Shown piece after piece: positions 9,363 to 18,137 of a DNA stretch of 64,000 nucleotides. The translations under genes and the position numbers were made by a program. The DNA comes from Aquibacillus saliphilus (lineage in GTDB: Bacteria; Bacillota; Bacilli; Bacillales; Amphibacillaceae), in contig NZ_JAIZAP010000009.1 of NCBI RefSeq assembly GCF_020404745.1, positions 1-64,000 of the forward strand. Direction: 5' to 3'. Below the pieces are notes generated by a model that saw nothing but the letters and a program-made list of their open reading frames with translations, was not told where the DNA came from and did not search any database. How positions within the stretch are numbered: position 1 is the first letter of the stretch; the number at the start of each line of letters is the position of its first letter.

Positions 9363-9563
9363 TTGAAAAAACATGCAAAAAAGATTCGTTTAATAGGATG
9401 GATAATAGCCATTATTCTAGGGTTTCTTGTATGGCAATATCCAGAAAAAACTTCTTTCATAACGATTAATCCTGGAGGAATTATTGTCGTGTTAATTGTT
9501 TTTTACTTAGGTTTATACGGGTTACCAAGTTCAAAAAAATCTAAAGATAAGAATAATGAATAA
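9363..9563 (+). CDS. Small two-helix membrane protein
   Basis: A 66-residue protein with a basic start (MKKHAKKIR), two hydrophobic segments (about 10-24 and 36-53) and a Lys-rich tail (SSKKSKDKNNE). The TTG start is about 10 bases after TAGGAC, a modest site. Similar small membrane proteins are common in Bacillaceae. Function not recognised. Confidence 0.55.
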   Translation: MKKHAKKIRLIGWIIAIILGFLVWQYPEKTSFITINPGGIIVVLIVFYLGLYGLPSSKKSKDKNNE

Positions 9564-9674
9564 GTAAACAGGTGCAGTTTTTCTTATTGCACTAATGGGG
9601 GGTTTTCCTTGAAAAATTTGTATAAAGGGACTATTTTATAAAACTAATTTTGAATTAATCTAGGGTGGCTAAGT

Positions 9675-10760
9675 ATGTACATTGATATCATTTTGAACAG
9701 GGTTTTAGATAAATTGAATCTTAAAAACATAAAGCAGGACCATATAACGAGAATTGGTGAAGGTGCCTGGCATACAGTTTATAAGTTAGACAGAATAGAT
9801 AACGATGACCTTGTCCTAAGAATCAAAAAGAAAAGAGCTTATGGCGAAATACAACACTTTGATGAAAATGAGTTAATTACCGAGTACGAATCTACTAGGG
9901 CTTATTACAAGCAAGCCAATAAAAGTTTTCAAAATATCTGTCCTACGTATTTTAAATATTTTATAGAACGTGACTTAGTTTTTACAGCAGAAACCTATAT
10001 GGGAAATGGACAAGAATTATCGTTGCTGAAACAAATTGAAGCATTTGCTTATGGAAAAAAATTAGGTCAATCCTTTAATCAAATACACAGAAATAAGCCA
10101 GAAATAAAAGGCTTTGGAGATTTACACTGGAATGGGAAGTACTTAAGTGGAGGAAATCATCAAAAAATTCAACAAATATGGGAAAAGGATAATAACAGTT
10201 ACCTTAAGGTCTTAGATTCCTTATATGTTTCTAAATTGAATTTTAATAGGGAAATAGTTAGTGAAAAAGTGAAAAACTTGATTGAGAATAGAAGGAAATA
10301 CGTTCAAACAATATCATTAGTAAATCAAGATATAACACCAGAAAATTTAATAGTAAGTTTTGATAGAGTATCAATAATTGACCCTTTACCGAAGTTAGAT
10401 TTTGATTTAAAATACGCAGCTTATTTTGTTTTTTGCTACCAATTTCTCTTACCTTCATACTCAAATTCACCAAGATACTTAAATAATGCCTACGAGGAAA
10501 AAAGAAGCATTCTAAATGAAATTGCTGTGGGTTTTAAACAAGGTTACTTCTACAATTGCAATAGTGATGAACATAGAGTACAACTAAAAAGATTAAAGGA
10601 TGAATATATTTTATGGATGTTACTCGAAACATTTGAGCATTATGAAGTCTTAAACAAAACTCAGCAGAGCGATAAGGTGTCACAGCAAATGGGGAGTAAA
10701 GAAGTTATCAGAGACAGGTTAGATTTATGCTTAGATGAGTTAGAAATATTATGTTCTTAA
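9675..10760 (+). CDS. Aminoglycoside-phosphotransferase-like kinase
   Basis: A 361-residue kinase-fold protein. The N-lobe has IGEGAWHTVYKL (Gly-rich loop, about 27-38) and the Lys-bearing LVLRIKKK. The catalytic loop reads LVNQDITPENLIV (about 219-231) and the metal-binding segment reads IIDPLP (about 237-242). The usual HxD of APH/choline-kinase enzymes is NQD here, so the His is replaced while the Asp and Asn remain. The target is unknown: antibiotic, sugar or choline-like. The ATG has TAGGGTGG upstream. Confidence 0.75.
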   Translation: MYIDIILNRVLDKLNLKNIKQDHITRIGEGAWHTVYKLDRIDNDDLVLRIKKKRAYGEIQHFDENELITEYESTRAYYKQANKSFQNICPTYFKYFIERDLVFTAETYMGNGQELSLLKQIEAFAYGKKLGQSFNQIHRNKPEIKGFGDLHWNGKYLSGGNHQKIQQIWEKDNNSYLKVLDSLYVSKLNFNREIVSEKVKNLIENRRKYVQTISLVNQDITPENLIVSFDRVSIIDPLPKLDFDLKYAAYFVFCYQFLLPSYSNSPRYLNNAYEEKRSILNEIAVGFKQGYFYNCNSDEHRVQLKRLKDEYILWMLLETFEHYEVLNKTQQSDKVSQQMGSKEVIRDRLDLCLDELEILCS

Positions 10761-10773
10761 TTTATAATAAATT

Positions 10774-10797
10774 AAGGAAACTAAAGGTTTCTTTATT
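10774..10797 (+). terminator. Probable terminator
   Basis: AAGGAAAC and GTTTCTTT pair around a five-base loop, with TTATTGATT after. It ends the APH-like gene. Confidence 0.55.
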
Positions 10798-10889
10798 GAT
10801 TGTGACTATTTTCACTTAAATAAAAGGGTACGAGAGTTGAATAGGGATAGAGTAATGCTTATTCAATATTAACGCAGAATTGTTTAAGA

Positions 10890-10924
10890 ATGAAAGCTAA
10901 TATATAAATGAAAGCTAATATATA
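10890..10924 (+). repeat. 17-bp tandem duplication before HAD gene
   Basis: ATGAAAGCTAATATATA occurs twice with period 18. The first copy encodes MKANI and then stops. The second copy starts a frame that runs over the HAD ribosome site out of frame. It may be a replication-slippage duplication within a leader. A degenerate copy of the region's GCAG leader motif (10871-10890) is directly upstream. Confidence 0.6.
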
Positions 10925-10939
10925 TAAGGAGTGTTTTTT

Positions 10940-11593
10940 ATTAAAGCAATTATTTTTGATTTTGATGGAACCTTAGCCAATACCTTACCGATTTGTTATG
11001 TAGCGTTTCAGAGTGTTTTCAAAGAGTTTGATAACAAGGACCTTTCCTCCGATGATATTATAGCAATGTTCGGACCTTCAGAAACTGGAATTATCATAGA
11101 AAATTTAAAAAATAAAAATAAGGAAAATGCAATAGAATTATACTATGAAAAATATTTGGAAGATCACGAACAATTAGTAAAACCAAATAGTGAAATCACA
11201 GAAATGATAAGGTATTTAAAAGAAAAAGGTATTAAAATGGGAATTGTAACTGGTAAAGCGAGGAGAAGTTTAGATATTTCTTTAAAGGCACTTCATATGG
11301 ATAATTTCTTTGAAATTATCATAACAGGTGATGATGTTATCCATCCAAAACCTCATCCAGAAGGAGTGGTTAAAGCATTAAATCTATTGGAAGTGGAAAG
11401 AAATGATTGTATGTTTATTGGTGACAGTGATGCTGATATTGAAGCAGGACTGAAAGCAAATGTAACGACTGCGGGAGTACAGTGGTTGCCTGACTATCAA
11501 CCAAGTGAATTTTTAGTCAAACCAAATTATATTTTTGAAAGCGTTACAGGTTTTAAAAAGTATTTAGAAAAAGGTGACCAAAGTGAGTTATAA
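10940..11593 (+). CDS. HAD-family hydrolase, phosphoglycolate-phosphatase-like
   Basis: About 217 residues of HAD subfamily IA. Motif I is IIFDFDGTLANT, motif II is GIVTGKARRS, the Lys of motif III is in HPKPHPEG, and motif IV is FIGDSDADIEAG. The cap is helical between motifs I and II. The start is unusual. The family begins MIKAIIFDFDG, but here the codon is ATT at 10940, placed 6 bases after AAGGAGTG; the only upstream standard start (GTG 10931) overlaps that site. It overlaps the Nudix gene by 11 bases, so the two are probably translationally coupled. Confidence 0.85.
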   Translation: MKAIIFDFDGTLANTLPICYVAFQSVFKEFDNKDLSSDDIIAMFGPSETGIIIENLKNKNKENAIELYYEKYLEDHEQLVKPNSEITEMIRYLKEKGIKMGIVTGKARRSLDISLKALHMDNFFEIIITGDDVIHPKPHPEGVVKALNLLEVERNDCMFIGDSDADIEAGLKANVTTAGVQWLPDYQPSEFLVKPNYIFESVTGFKKYLEKGDQSEL

Positions 11594-12200
11594 ATGGTTA
11601 GAATGGGCAAAGAAGATTCAAGCACTATCACAATCAGGGCTATCATTTTCAAACGATATCTATGATATTGAAAGGTATGAAGAGCTGAGAAAAATTAGTT
11701 CTGAAATAATGGAGCAATATACAGATTTAGAAATGGAAAAAATAACGGGGTTGTTTACAAACGAAACAGGTTATCAAACTCCTAAAGTAGATATTCGTGG
11801 AGCTGTTTTTACTGACGACAAAATTTTAATGGTACGAGAAAATAGTGATGATAAGTGGTCATTACCTGGTGGCTTTTGTGATATTGGTTTGTCACCTTCT
11901 GAAAATATAATGAAAGAGGTAAAAGAGGAATCGGGTTATGATGTAACTGCCAAAAAATTAGTTGCGTTGTTAGATATGAATCAACATTCTCATCCACCTC
12001 AACCTTATCATTATTACAAAATATTTATTCAATGCGAATTAACAGGTGGACAGGCGGATACTGGTCTGGAAACCAAAGATGTAAGGTTTTTTTCTGAAAA
12101 TAATCTTCCTAAACTATCAACTGGTAGAAATACAGAAGAACAAATAAATATGCTTTTTGATTATTTTCGAAATCCAAATAAAGCATCAATATTCGATTAG
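11583..12200 (+). CDS. Nudix hydrolase with N-terminal helical domain
   Basis: A 205-residue protein of the YjhB-type Nudix group. The N-terminal part YKWLEWAKKIQALSQSG is characteristic of this group's extra domain. The Nudix box starts at GGFCDIGLSPSENIMKEVKE and ends EESGYD (about residues 95-120), with the catalytic REUXEE region as KEVKEE. The GTG at 11583 is chosen over the GTG at 11574 because AAAGGTGA then has correct spacing and the family starts at that residue. It hydrolyses a nucleotide-sugar or nucleoside diphosphate derivative. It is coupled to the HAD phosphatase, and together they could form a two-step house-cleaning pair. Confidence 0.88.
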   Translation: MSYKWLEWAKKIQALSQSGLSFSNDIYDIERYEELRKISSEIMEQYTDLEMEKITGLFTNETGYQTPKVDIRGAVFTDDKILMVRENSDDKWSLPGGFCDIGLSPSENIMKEVKEESGYDVTAKKLVALLDMNQHSHPPQPYHYYKIFIQCELTGGQADTGLETKDVRFFSENNLPKLSTGRNTEEQINMLFDYFRNPNKASIFD

Positions 12201-12397
12201 TTTTAAATATATTTTCACATTTTGTGAATGGATACACTTAAACCAGTGGGCTGCTATTATTTAATAAATAAATTTAAAGGAACAGGATTTTTGTTCAGAA
12301 CTAACAAGATATACGGAGCGAGCATTTTTACTGTTTTACGCGTAATATTCCGATAACCATATTCAGATATTGGAATTGAGGAAAGGAAGGATAGGTA

Positions 12398-13306
12398 ATG
12401 ATTAAACCACGTGCCTTAAAAGAAGGTGATCGGGTAGCGATTATTGCACCAGCTGGACCGCCAGACAAAGAGCAGCTGATACAGGGAAAACGTGTACTTG
12501 AAAAAATGGGGCTTGATGTCGTCTTTGGACGAAACGTGTTCGATGTAGAGGAGGATCTTGTCAATTTGGATCAAAAGCGGCTTACTGATTTGCACGAGTC
12601 CTTTTTCGACCATGCTATACGCGGGGTTTTTTGTGCTAATGGAGGATTCGGAACAGCTAGAATTGCTCCCATGATTGATTATGCAAAGATACAGAGAAAT
12701 CCTAAGATATTTTGGGGGTATAGCGATATTACATATCTGCTAAATGCAATTCAAAACTTCAGTGACTTGGTTACTTTCCACGGACCGATGGTGGCATCCG
12801 ATCTGAATGACGAAGATAGAACAATGGAGACAGAATCCTCATTTTTTTCTTTATTCACGGGAGAAACTTCAATCTATGACTCTAGCAATTCGCCCCTCAA
12901 CACGCTAGCTTGTGGCACAGGGGAAGGACGTTTAGTGGGAGGGAATCTAACTTTACTCACCAATGGTTTGGGAACACCTTATCAAGTGAATACGAACGGA
13001 GCCATCCTACTAATCGAGGATGTTGAAGAACCTGCGTTTAGGATTAACTTGATGCTTACTCACCTCGAACAAGCGGGGGTGTTCGATGCTGTCAAAGGTG
13101 TGGTCATTGGTAATTTTCAAGTGGAACCAGACGAATATGCGAGATTAGAAAAAGTGCTTCAAGATTTCTTCGCTTGTGCGTCTTTCCCTGTTGTTGCGAA
13201 TTTTTACATCGGACATTGCCAACCTAATTATGGCGTGCCGCTGGGAGTAAACGCAAAACTCACAACGTCTCCGCCTCGATTGGCGATTGATTCAGGCGTA
13301 ATGTGA
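12398..13306 (+). CDS. LD-carboxypeptidase, peptidase S66 (muramoyltetrapeptide carboxypeptidase)
   Basis: A 302-residue serine peptidase of family S66. N-terminal VAIIAPAGPP is typical. The nucleophile Ser is in WGYSDITYLLNAI (about residue 109), preceded by ANGGFGTAR. The Glu is in LIEDVEEPAFRIN (about 206) and the His in IGHCQPNYGVPLG (about 276). It cleaves the terminal D-Ala from L,D-bonded peptidoglycan tetrapeptides or acts in microcin C7-type self-immunity. No immunity partner is nearby, so cell-wall recycling is the likelier role. AAAGGAAGG precedes the ATG. Confidence 0.9.
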   Translation: MIKPRALKEGDRVAIIAPAGPPDKEQLIQGKRVLEKMGLDVVFGRNVFDVEEDLVNLDQKRLTDLHESFFDHAIRGVFCANGGFGTARIAPMIDYAKIQRNPKIFWGYSDITYLLNAIQNFSDLVTFHGPMVASDLNDEDRTMETESSFFSLFTGETSIYDSSNSPLNTLACGTGEGRLVGGNLTLLTNGLGTPYQVNTNGAILLIEDVEEPAFRINLMLTHLEQAGVFDAVKGVVIGNFQVEPDEYARLEKVLQDFFACASFPVVANFYIGHCQPNYGVPLGVNAKLTTSPPRLAIDSGVM

Positions 13307-13717
13307 ATCTTAAGTATTGAGTATTGAAGTTCTAGATTAAAAGTATTTTTATGAATAGAGGCTATTGTTAAAGAAGAATTTGTTAAACGGAATCAGTGTT
13401 CCAACCAGCCTGAAACACGTTTATACAAGTATGGGGTGAACAGTTTAGCTAACGGGATTTATGTCTCACGGGTGCTTCGTTCTACCCCGACTACCGTAAT
13501 CATAAGACCATATGAAAAAAGGTCAATCAGAAAAATCTGGCTAAGCTTTTATTACGAACGTAGCAGGTTTGTTCAATAAGAAATCACAAGAGAAAGAGCA
13601 TTTACTGTAAATCAAGAATAGACGTATGAATGTCTCATAAAAATAATGCGAAAAACTGAGACGAAGTACATTAGTATGATTGCACGGTATAATATAAAAA
13701 TATATGGAGGAATAGTT
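13307..13717 (+). other. Gene-free stretch with possible decayed insertion
   Basis: No gene is seen in about 410 bases. The part at 13385-13520 is richer in G and C than its flanks and contains ATGTCTCACGGGTGCTTCG and TCTACCCCGACTACC, unlike local spacer DNA, so it may be a piece of an inserted element. At 13554-13580 a copy of the recurrent leader motif (AACGTAGCAGGTTTGTTCAA) is visible. A TATAAT at about 13688 lies before the next gene. Confidence 0.35.
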
Positions 13718-13999
13718 ATGTGGGTAATATTAGGGGCTATTGCAATAGTAGTAACTTTTATAAATCTTTATATGTATGCAGCAGGAAAGGATTATAAGCT
13801 CGCTATGGCGTTAGGATTATCATTTACAGCATTAACACTTTGTGCAGAATACAGTCTTGTATCAGAGTGGGTAAAAAGGGAAGATTGGTCAGCTTTAGGG
13901 GAAGTACCTAATTTTGAAAGGGTATTATGGTTTTTGACAATTGTTTCTATCTTACTAAATATAGCACCTATACTTTTAGAACGAAAAGTTAAGAAATAA
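13718..13999 (+). CDS. Three-helix membrane protein
   Basis: A 93-residue protein with hydrophobic segments at about 1-20, 27-48 and 65-86 and a basic end (LLERKVKK). The open frame extends to 13646, but the ATG at 13718 has TATGGAGG 8 bases upstream. The sequence YMYAAGKDYKLAMALGLSFTA is familiar from uncharacterised Bacillaceae proteins of the same size. Function unknown. Confidence 0.72.
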   Translation: MWVILGAIAIVVTFINLYMYAAGKDYKLAMALGLSFTALTLCAEYSLVSEWVKREDWSALGEVPNFERVLWFLTIVSILLNIAPILLERKVKK

Positions 14000-14212
14000 T
14001 GACTTATTGTCACGCCATTTATATACTATGCAATTATTGTGTAAGTCTTTATATATAACTACAAGTTGAAGAACAGGGTTGCTACTGCAACTCCTTTTCT
14101 TATTGAACAAACAAGCAGTAGAGCTAAACAAGAATAATTAACTGAATATTGAAACATATTGGAGGATTATTTCGTATATATGCTTAAATGATTAAAATAA
14201 GGGGGAAGTATT

Positions 14213-14515
14213 TTGCTGAAATATATTGGTATTGGTGTATTCATAACCCTTGTTGCTTTAGTTATTGGGTCTCTTACAGGTGACTGGAACTTATTTTTGA
14301 AAATAGTAGGAGTAGCAGCACTTATTCCATTGTTAATATCAGGTTTACTAACAGGGGCTTTTGTAGATGGCGATAGAAATAGGGCTAATTATCACACTGA
14401 AAATAAAGAAGATAGACAACAAAAAAATAAATGGGTTATCAGGTTTTTACTAATCAGTACCCCAAACCTCGCTATACTAATTACTTTGGTAGTAATAGGC
14501 TTGATGCAAGGTTAA
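14213..14515 (+). CDS. DUF5316-like small membrane protein
   Basis: A 100-residue protein with hydrophobic segments at about 4-24, 30-52 and 76-97. The cytosolic or external centre GAFVDGDRNRANYHTENKEDRQ matches what I recall of DUF5316 proteins in Bacillus. The TTG start has AGGGGGAAG upstream. Function unknown. The first of the promoter-type intergenic modules follows shortly after. Confidence 0.7.
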   Translation: MLKYIGIGVFITLVALVIGSLTGDWNLFLKIVGVAALIPLLISGLLTGAFVDGDRNRANYHTENKEDRQQKNKWVIRFLLISTPNLAILITLVVIGLMQG

Positions 14516-14583
14516 GTTATTTATTAAGGAGGAGGTTATAAATAGGAAAATAACTCCAATCATTTTATATTCTCTCATCGTTA

Positions 14584-14690
14584 TCGCGGCGATCTTTTTT
14601 TTGAAAAAAAGTCTAATTGGAATATTATGATAAAATTATTCTAATGTATGTGAACTATGCACTTAAAGTAAAGTGGCAATAATGTTAAGA
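14584..14690 (+). repeat. Intergenic promoter module, copy 1
   Basis: The order of parts matches the other copies: ATCGCGGCGATC plus T-run, then TTGGAATATTATGATAAAAT, then TATGTGAAC, then CACTTAAAGTAA and a GGCAATAATGTTAAGAAG end. It has a likely promoter: TTGGAA, 17 bases, TCTAAT, or alternatively an extended -10 TGATAAAAT. It points at the gene at 14820. Confidence 0.7.
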
Positions 14691-14819
14691 AGGATTCCAA
14701 CTACGACGTCTAATATATAAACTCAACTTTTCTTTTTGATAAGGGAGTGACATGTCACTAAAGAAGCAAGTTAATTTAAGAGTGGAATTAACTTGTAAGA
14801 AAAGTTTGGAGGTTTTAAT

Positions 14820-15176
14820 TTGAATAAAAAAAGATTGCTTAGCATTGCCTTTTGGATGGGAATACTTGTTATTAGTGTCCTTTATACTTTTTGGTCCGAT
14901 ATGTCTCAACAGAAGCAAAGAGAGAATTTTAAAAAGGATGTTATTTCATATTTGGAATATAATGGATTTTATGAAGAAGCGGATATAGAGGATGTAGTTG
15001 TTTTGAATCTCTACGAACAAATTGATATGGAAGACATTGAAGAGTATCAGGCTTTTGTTTTGTTTGAAGATGAAGCAAAGAAGATAAACATTTACTCTTA
15101 TAAAAAGGACTCAAAGGAATTAATACAAATTAATATTAATAAACAGGTAATAAAACCATTAGAACAATTAGAATAA
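14820..15176 (+). CDS. Membrane-anchored small protein
   Basis: A 118-residue protein with one N-terminal helix (about 6-24) and an acidic extracytosolic domain (DIEDVVVLNLYEQIDMEDIEE). The TTG start follows TGGAGGT, a strong site. It lies behind module copy 1 and 60 bases before a small lipoprotein gene; the two may be cotranscribed. No family recognised. Confidence 0.65.
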   Translation: MNKKRLLSIAFWMGILVISVLYTFWSDMSQQKQRENFKKDVISYLEYNGFYEEADIEDVVVLNLYEQIDMEDIEEYQAFVLFEDEAKKINIYSYKKDSKELIQININKQVIKPLEQLE

Positions 15177-15235
15177 TTGATTGTCTTCAACTATAAGGTG
15201 CGTTTTGAAGGTGATTATATAGAGGGAGGTAGTTT

Positions 15236-15613
15236 ATGAGAAAAATTAGTTTCAGTTTTTTAATTCTGTTATTTGTACTTGTTGGTTGTAATCAACAGCC
15301 TGACTTTGACATTAGTACAATAAAAGGGAAAGCAGAAGACTACTTTAGACAATTAGATGAAATCGAAACAACAGCGGCATCATTTGATGGTAATAAAGAT
15401 ATTAAGTTTAGACTTATGGTTGAAGGAACACCAACAGAAGAGCAGGCAACGGTCTTGTTTAAAGAAATACTGGACAGTTTTAAGAAATACTCTAAACATC
15501 AAGAAATATGGGAATATTACAATGGTTATTTTGATATAAAGAATTACGATGATGGTGTAATTTATGATGCTTCCAAAGTTATAGATGAAGAATTAAAAGT
15601 AATATCTAAGTAA
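15236..15613 (+). CDS. Small lipoprotein
   Basis: A 125-residue lipoprotein with a signal peptide ending LVGC (Cys at residue 18). The mature part is helical and charged. GAGGGAGG precedes the ATG. No domain is recognised. It shares a direction and probably a transcript with the membrane protein before it. Confidence 0.7.
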   Translation: MRKISFSFLILLFVLVGCNQQPDFDISTIKGKAEDYFRQLDEIETTAASFDGNKDIKFRLMVEGTPTEEQATVLFKEILDSFKKYSKHQEIWEYYNGYFDIKNYDDGVIYDASKVIDEELKVISK

Positions 15614-15934
15614 AAACAGTTCGTTTATTCGATGGCATTTTTAGGTGCTTACAATGAATTTGGAATAATAGCTTTTGAGGAATTGGACTAAATTTAAAGA
15701 GTGCAATAGTAAAACGAGCTGTTGCTGCGATTGTTGAATAAACGAGGCAGGATTGTTTCGTTTTTTTTTGAGGGTTTACCACAAATTCCGGACATATTTT
15801 TAGGTTGTTCGCTTTATAAGATGAAGCAGTTTTCGCTTGATAAAATGATGTACATATTTTCCAGTTAGAACCTGTCTTTCATATAGTGGATAGGGTTGAA
15901 AGAATTTGCAATCCAATTAATGCAATATTTTTAA
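15614..15934 (+). other. Gene-free spacer with leader-motif traces
   Basis: No gene seen. It contains GTGCTTACAATGAATT near 15645 and GTTGCTGCGATTGTTGAA near 15719, degraded relatives of the recurrent leader motif, then a T-run of ten near 15762. It ends at the Fur-like promoter. Confidence 0.35.
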
Positions 15935-15963
15935 TTGAGAATAGTTATCAATTGCTGTATATT
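15935..15963 (+). promoter_or_regulatory. Sigma-A promoter overlapped by a Fur-like box
   Basis: TTGAGA (15935-15940) and TATATT (15958-15963) are 17 bases apart. The 7-1-7 element TGAGAAT-A-GTTATCA (15936-15950) matches the Bacillus Fur consensus TGATAAT-N-ATTATCA at 12 of 14 positions and covers the -35 box and spacer. It would block transcription when iron is replete. Inference from sequence only. Confidence 0.6.
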
Positions 15964-16004
15964 AAATAGTAACGATACATATAATTGAGTGAGGAGAATA
16001 GATA

Positions 16005-16712
16005 ATGCAAATTTACTGGACTAAAATAAATAAGATTATTGAAGAAACGTCTGAGGTTAAAACGTATCTGCTCGACTGTCCGGAAGACTTTACATGGGAG
16101 GAAGGTTCCCACACCCACTTCGCACTGGAAGGCTTCAATGCCGGAGATAAACCAAATCGCAGCCTGATTCGCCATATGTCAATCTCGACGTTACCGCACG
16201 AAAATTCAATCGGTATCACAACACGCATCAGAGAGCAGTGCTCTCAGTTTAAGACGATTTTAAGAAATCTTGAGATTGGGAATGAAGTTGCACTATTTAA
16301 AACCCATTCGAATGTACCGCTTAAAAGAGAAGACAAAAATGTTTACCTGCTATCATCAGGTGTCGGCCTGGCAACTTTCAGACCGCTTGTACTTGATTAT
16401 TTCGAACGTGCTGACAACGTGAATCAAATTCATTCCTTGAACATTGATTCATCAAAAGATTTCTTATTTACTAATATTTTCGAACCCGCACCTCACAAGA
16501 AGTTTACATCACAGTTCGTCGATAACCGTAAAGACTACTATGAAGAAGTGAAAAAACTTGCAGCAGACAAGGATGGACTTTTCTATATTGTCGGTAGCGA
16601 TGAGTTCCTCGTTCATAACATTGAGATACTGCATGAGCAGGGTATTAAGCCAGAACAGATTATGCTCGACAAGCATGAAAACGTACTGCCTGAGTTTTTA
16701 TCATCAATTTAA
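16005..16712 (+). CDS. FAD/NAD(P)-binding ferredoxin-reductase-like oxidoreductase
   Basis: A 235-residue FNR-fold reductase without haem or iron-sulfur domains. The FAD-binding segment is SLIRHMSIST (about 53-62, the RxxS motif with Met where Tyr or Phe is usual). The NAD(P)-binding start is LLSSGVGLATFRP (about 115-127), and FYIVGSDEF (about 194-202) leads to the C-terminal region. It transfers electrons from NAD(P)H through flavin. A Fur-like box covers its promoter, so a role in ferric-siderophore or haem iron reduction is plausible but inferred. Codon use is more GC-rich than that of its neighbours, suggesting acquisition. It is flanked by spacers and ends with a strong terminator. Confidence 0.82.
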   Translation: MQIYWTKINKIIEETSEVKTYLLDCPEDFTWEEGSHTHFALEGFNAGDKPNRSLIRHMSISTLPHENSIGITTRIREQCSQFKTILRNLEIGNEVALFKTHSNVPLKREDKNVYLLSSGVGLATFRPLVLDYFERADNVNQIHSLNIDSSKDFLFTNIFEPAPHKKFTSQFVDNRKDYYEEVKKLAADKDGLFYIVGSDEFLVHNIEILHEQGIKPEQIMLDKHENVLPEFLSSI

Positions 16713-16792
16713 GCGAGACAAAATATTTTCTTGGTAAATACTATATAGATGTTACATAAACGGATGTTACAGTTCAACAACACAGATGTTTT

Positions 16793-16842
16793 AAAGAGCC
16801 AACATACACATTTTATTCATTAAAATGTGTATGTTGGCTCTT
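16793..16842 (+). terminator. Strong bidirectional terminator
   Basis: A 21-base or longer perfect inverted repeat begins AAAGAGCCAACATACACATT and is followed by its complement after a four-base loop. T-rich on the right and A-rich on the left, so it can work on both strands. It isolates the reductase gene. Confidence 0.9.
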
Positions 16843-17036
16843 TGTTATTAACCTTTAGTGTATAAAATAATTTTTTAGGGAGAAATCGATTGATCCTTCT
16901 AGAAATCTCCGAATATGGAACAACACATTCAGTAGATGTAAATACACCCTAAATTAAAAAAATTGACACGTAGCTTTAATAACGAACATAAAGAATACGA
17001 ATATTCCTTGTTTTACTGTAGGGTACAAAAGTTAAA
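16843..17036 (+). other. Gene-free spacer
   Basis: No gene or clear signal is seen in this stretch between the reductase terminator and module copy 2. Confidence 0.4.
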
Positions 17037-17155
17037 GTCGATCTTTTTTTTATTTTATAGTTGAAAAATTTTCGATTACTATTTGGAATATTATGTTAAC
17101 ATTATACTGATGATATATGAACTTAAGTACGTAAAGTTAACTAGTTTAACAAGAA
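17037..17155 (+). repeat. Intergenic promoter module, copy 2 (degraded hairpin)
   Basis: It has a hairpin remnant GTCGATC plus T-run, then TTTGGAATATTATGTTAAC, TATGAACTTAAGTACG and the end TAACTAGTTTAACAAG. Order and spacing agree with the better copies. It points at the gene at 17186. Confidence 0.6.
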
Positions 17156-17185
17156 TTAAGTTGTAAGTAATGAGGTGTTAGAAAA

Positions 17186-17539
17186 GTGGTGGAGTTGAAA
17201 GCAGAAACATCTGAAGTGATTATAGCAACGAGAAATACAAATGTATCAATAAAGAAATTATTAAAATATACTTCTGTAAGTATTGGATGTTTGTGTATAT
17301 TCATTTTTATTGGATTTTGGACACTCGTACACGAAGAAAAGCTTACTAATGTTGAGGTGTTAGAGAAATTTACAGAAAAAAAGGTGAATACTGAATACTT
17401 CATAAAAATTGACGGAGTTAAATTATCAACTAACAGTAACGCTTGGGAGTTAGTTGAGGTAGGAGAAGTATATAATGTTGAATACAAATGGTCACATTCG
17501 CAATCAGCAGAAATGGAACATATTGAAAAAGCCGATTGA
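17186..17539 (+). CDS. Single-helix membrane protein
   Basis: A 117-residue protein. A basic N-terminal segment (about 1-28) precedes one membrane helix (about 29-48), and then comes a charged outer domain. The GTG start has GAGGTG upstream. It is directly behind module copy 2. No family recognised. Confidence 0.6.
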   Translation: MVELKAETSEVIIATRNTNVSIKKLLKYTSVSIGCLCIFIFIGFWTLVHEEKLTNVEVLEKFTEKKVNTEYFIKIDGVKLSTNSNAWELVEVGEVYNVEYKWSHSQSAEMEHIEKAD

Positions 17540-17625
17540 TTTTTTTAGAAGGACAATCGTGTCTGTCTAATAGTACTCACTAGTTAGCGGAATTAAGAAA
17601 AATTTAATACGAGGGGGGAGTTAAA

Positions 17626-18051
17626 ATGAAGTATTTATTCTTAATATTGTTAATAGGCTCATACTTATTGGCTTTTTCAATAAATTTAATACCATCAATC
17701 AAACATCCTGATTTGACTATCGGCATTTTCAACTTACTGGTAACGATATTGTTTATGGTCTTGTTACTACTGTACTCGGAAAAAGGAAGTAAGATCTTGA
17801 AGATTTTTTCAATATTCGGGGTCATATCAGGAGTAATTGTATTTGTCATCACAACATTTGAACACGATATGATTGGTAATGGTATTTTAGATGTAATAGT
17901 TTCAATACAGTATCCCTTCTATCTAATCTTTATAACACCTTTGTTTGGCGGTAATATTTTATTTGACCTAAGTTATGGGACATACTCATTGTTGATGTCA
18001 CTGTTTTATGGAGTTGTAATCGGTTTAACAGTTTATTTTAAAAAGAACTAA
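17626..18051 (+). CDS. Four- to five-helix membrane protein
   Basis: A 141-residue, very hydrophobic protein with helices at about 3-22, 31-50, 57-75, 88-108 and 115-136, and almost no soluble loops. ACGAGGGGGGAG precedes the ATG. It may share the transcript of the gene before it. Function unknown. Confidence 0.65.
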   Translation: MKYLFLILLIGSYLLAFSINLIPSIKHPDLTIGIFNLLVTILFMVLLLLYSEKGSKILKIFSIFGVISGVIVFVITTFEHDMIGNGILDVIVSIQYPFYLIFITPLFGGNILFDLSYGTYSLLMSLFYGVVIGLTVYFKKN

Positions 18052-18137
18052 TTTTAGATTGTTTTAGATATTGTGCTAACGTGTTGAAATAATGGAACAA
18101 GCTGACGTTGCCATTGGTTGAACTAACATGGAAGTAG

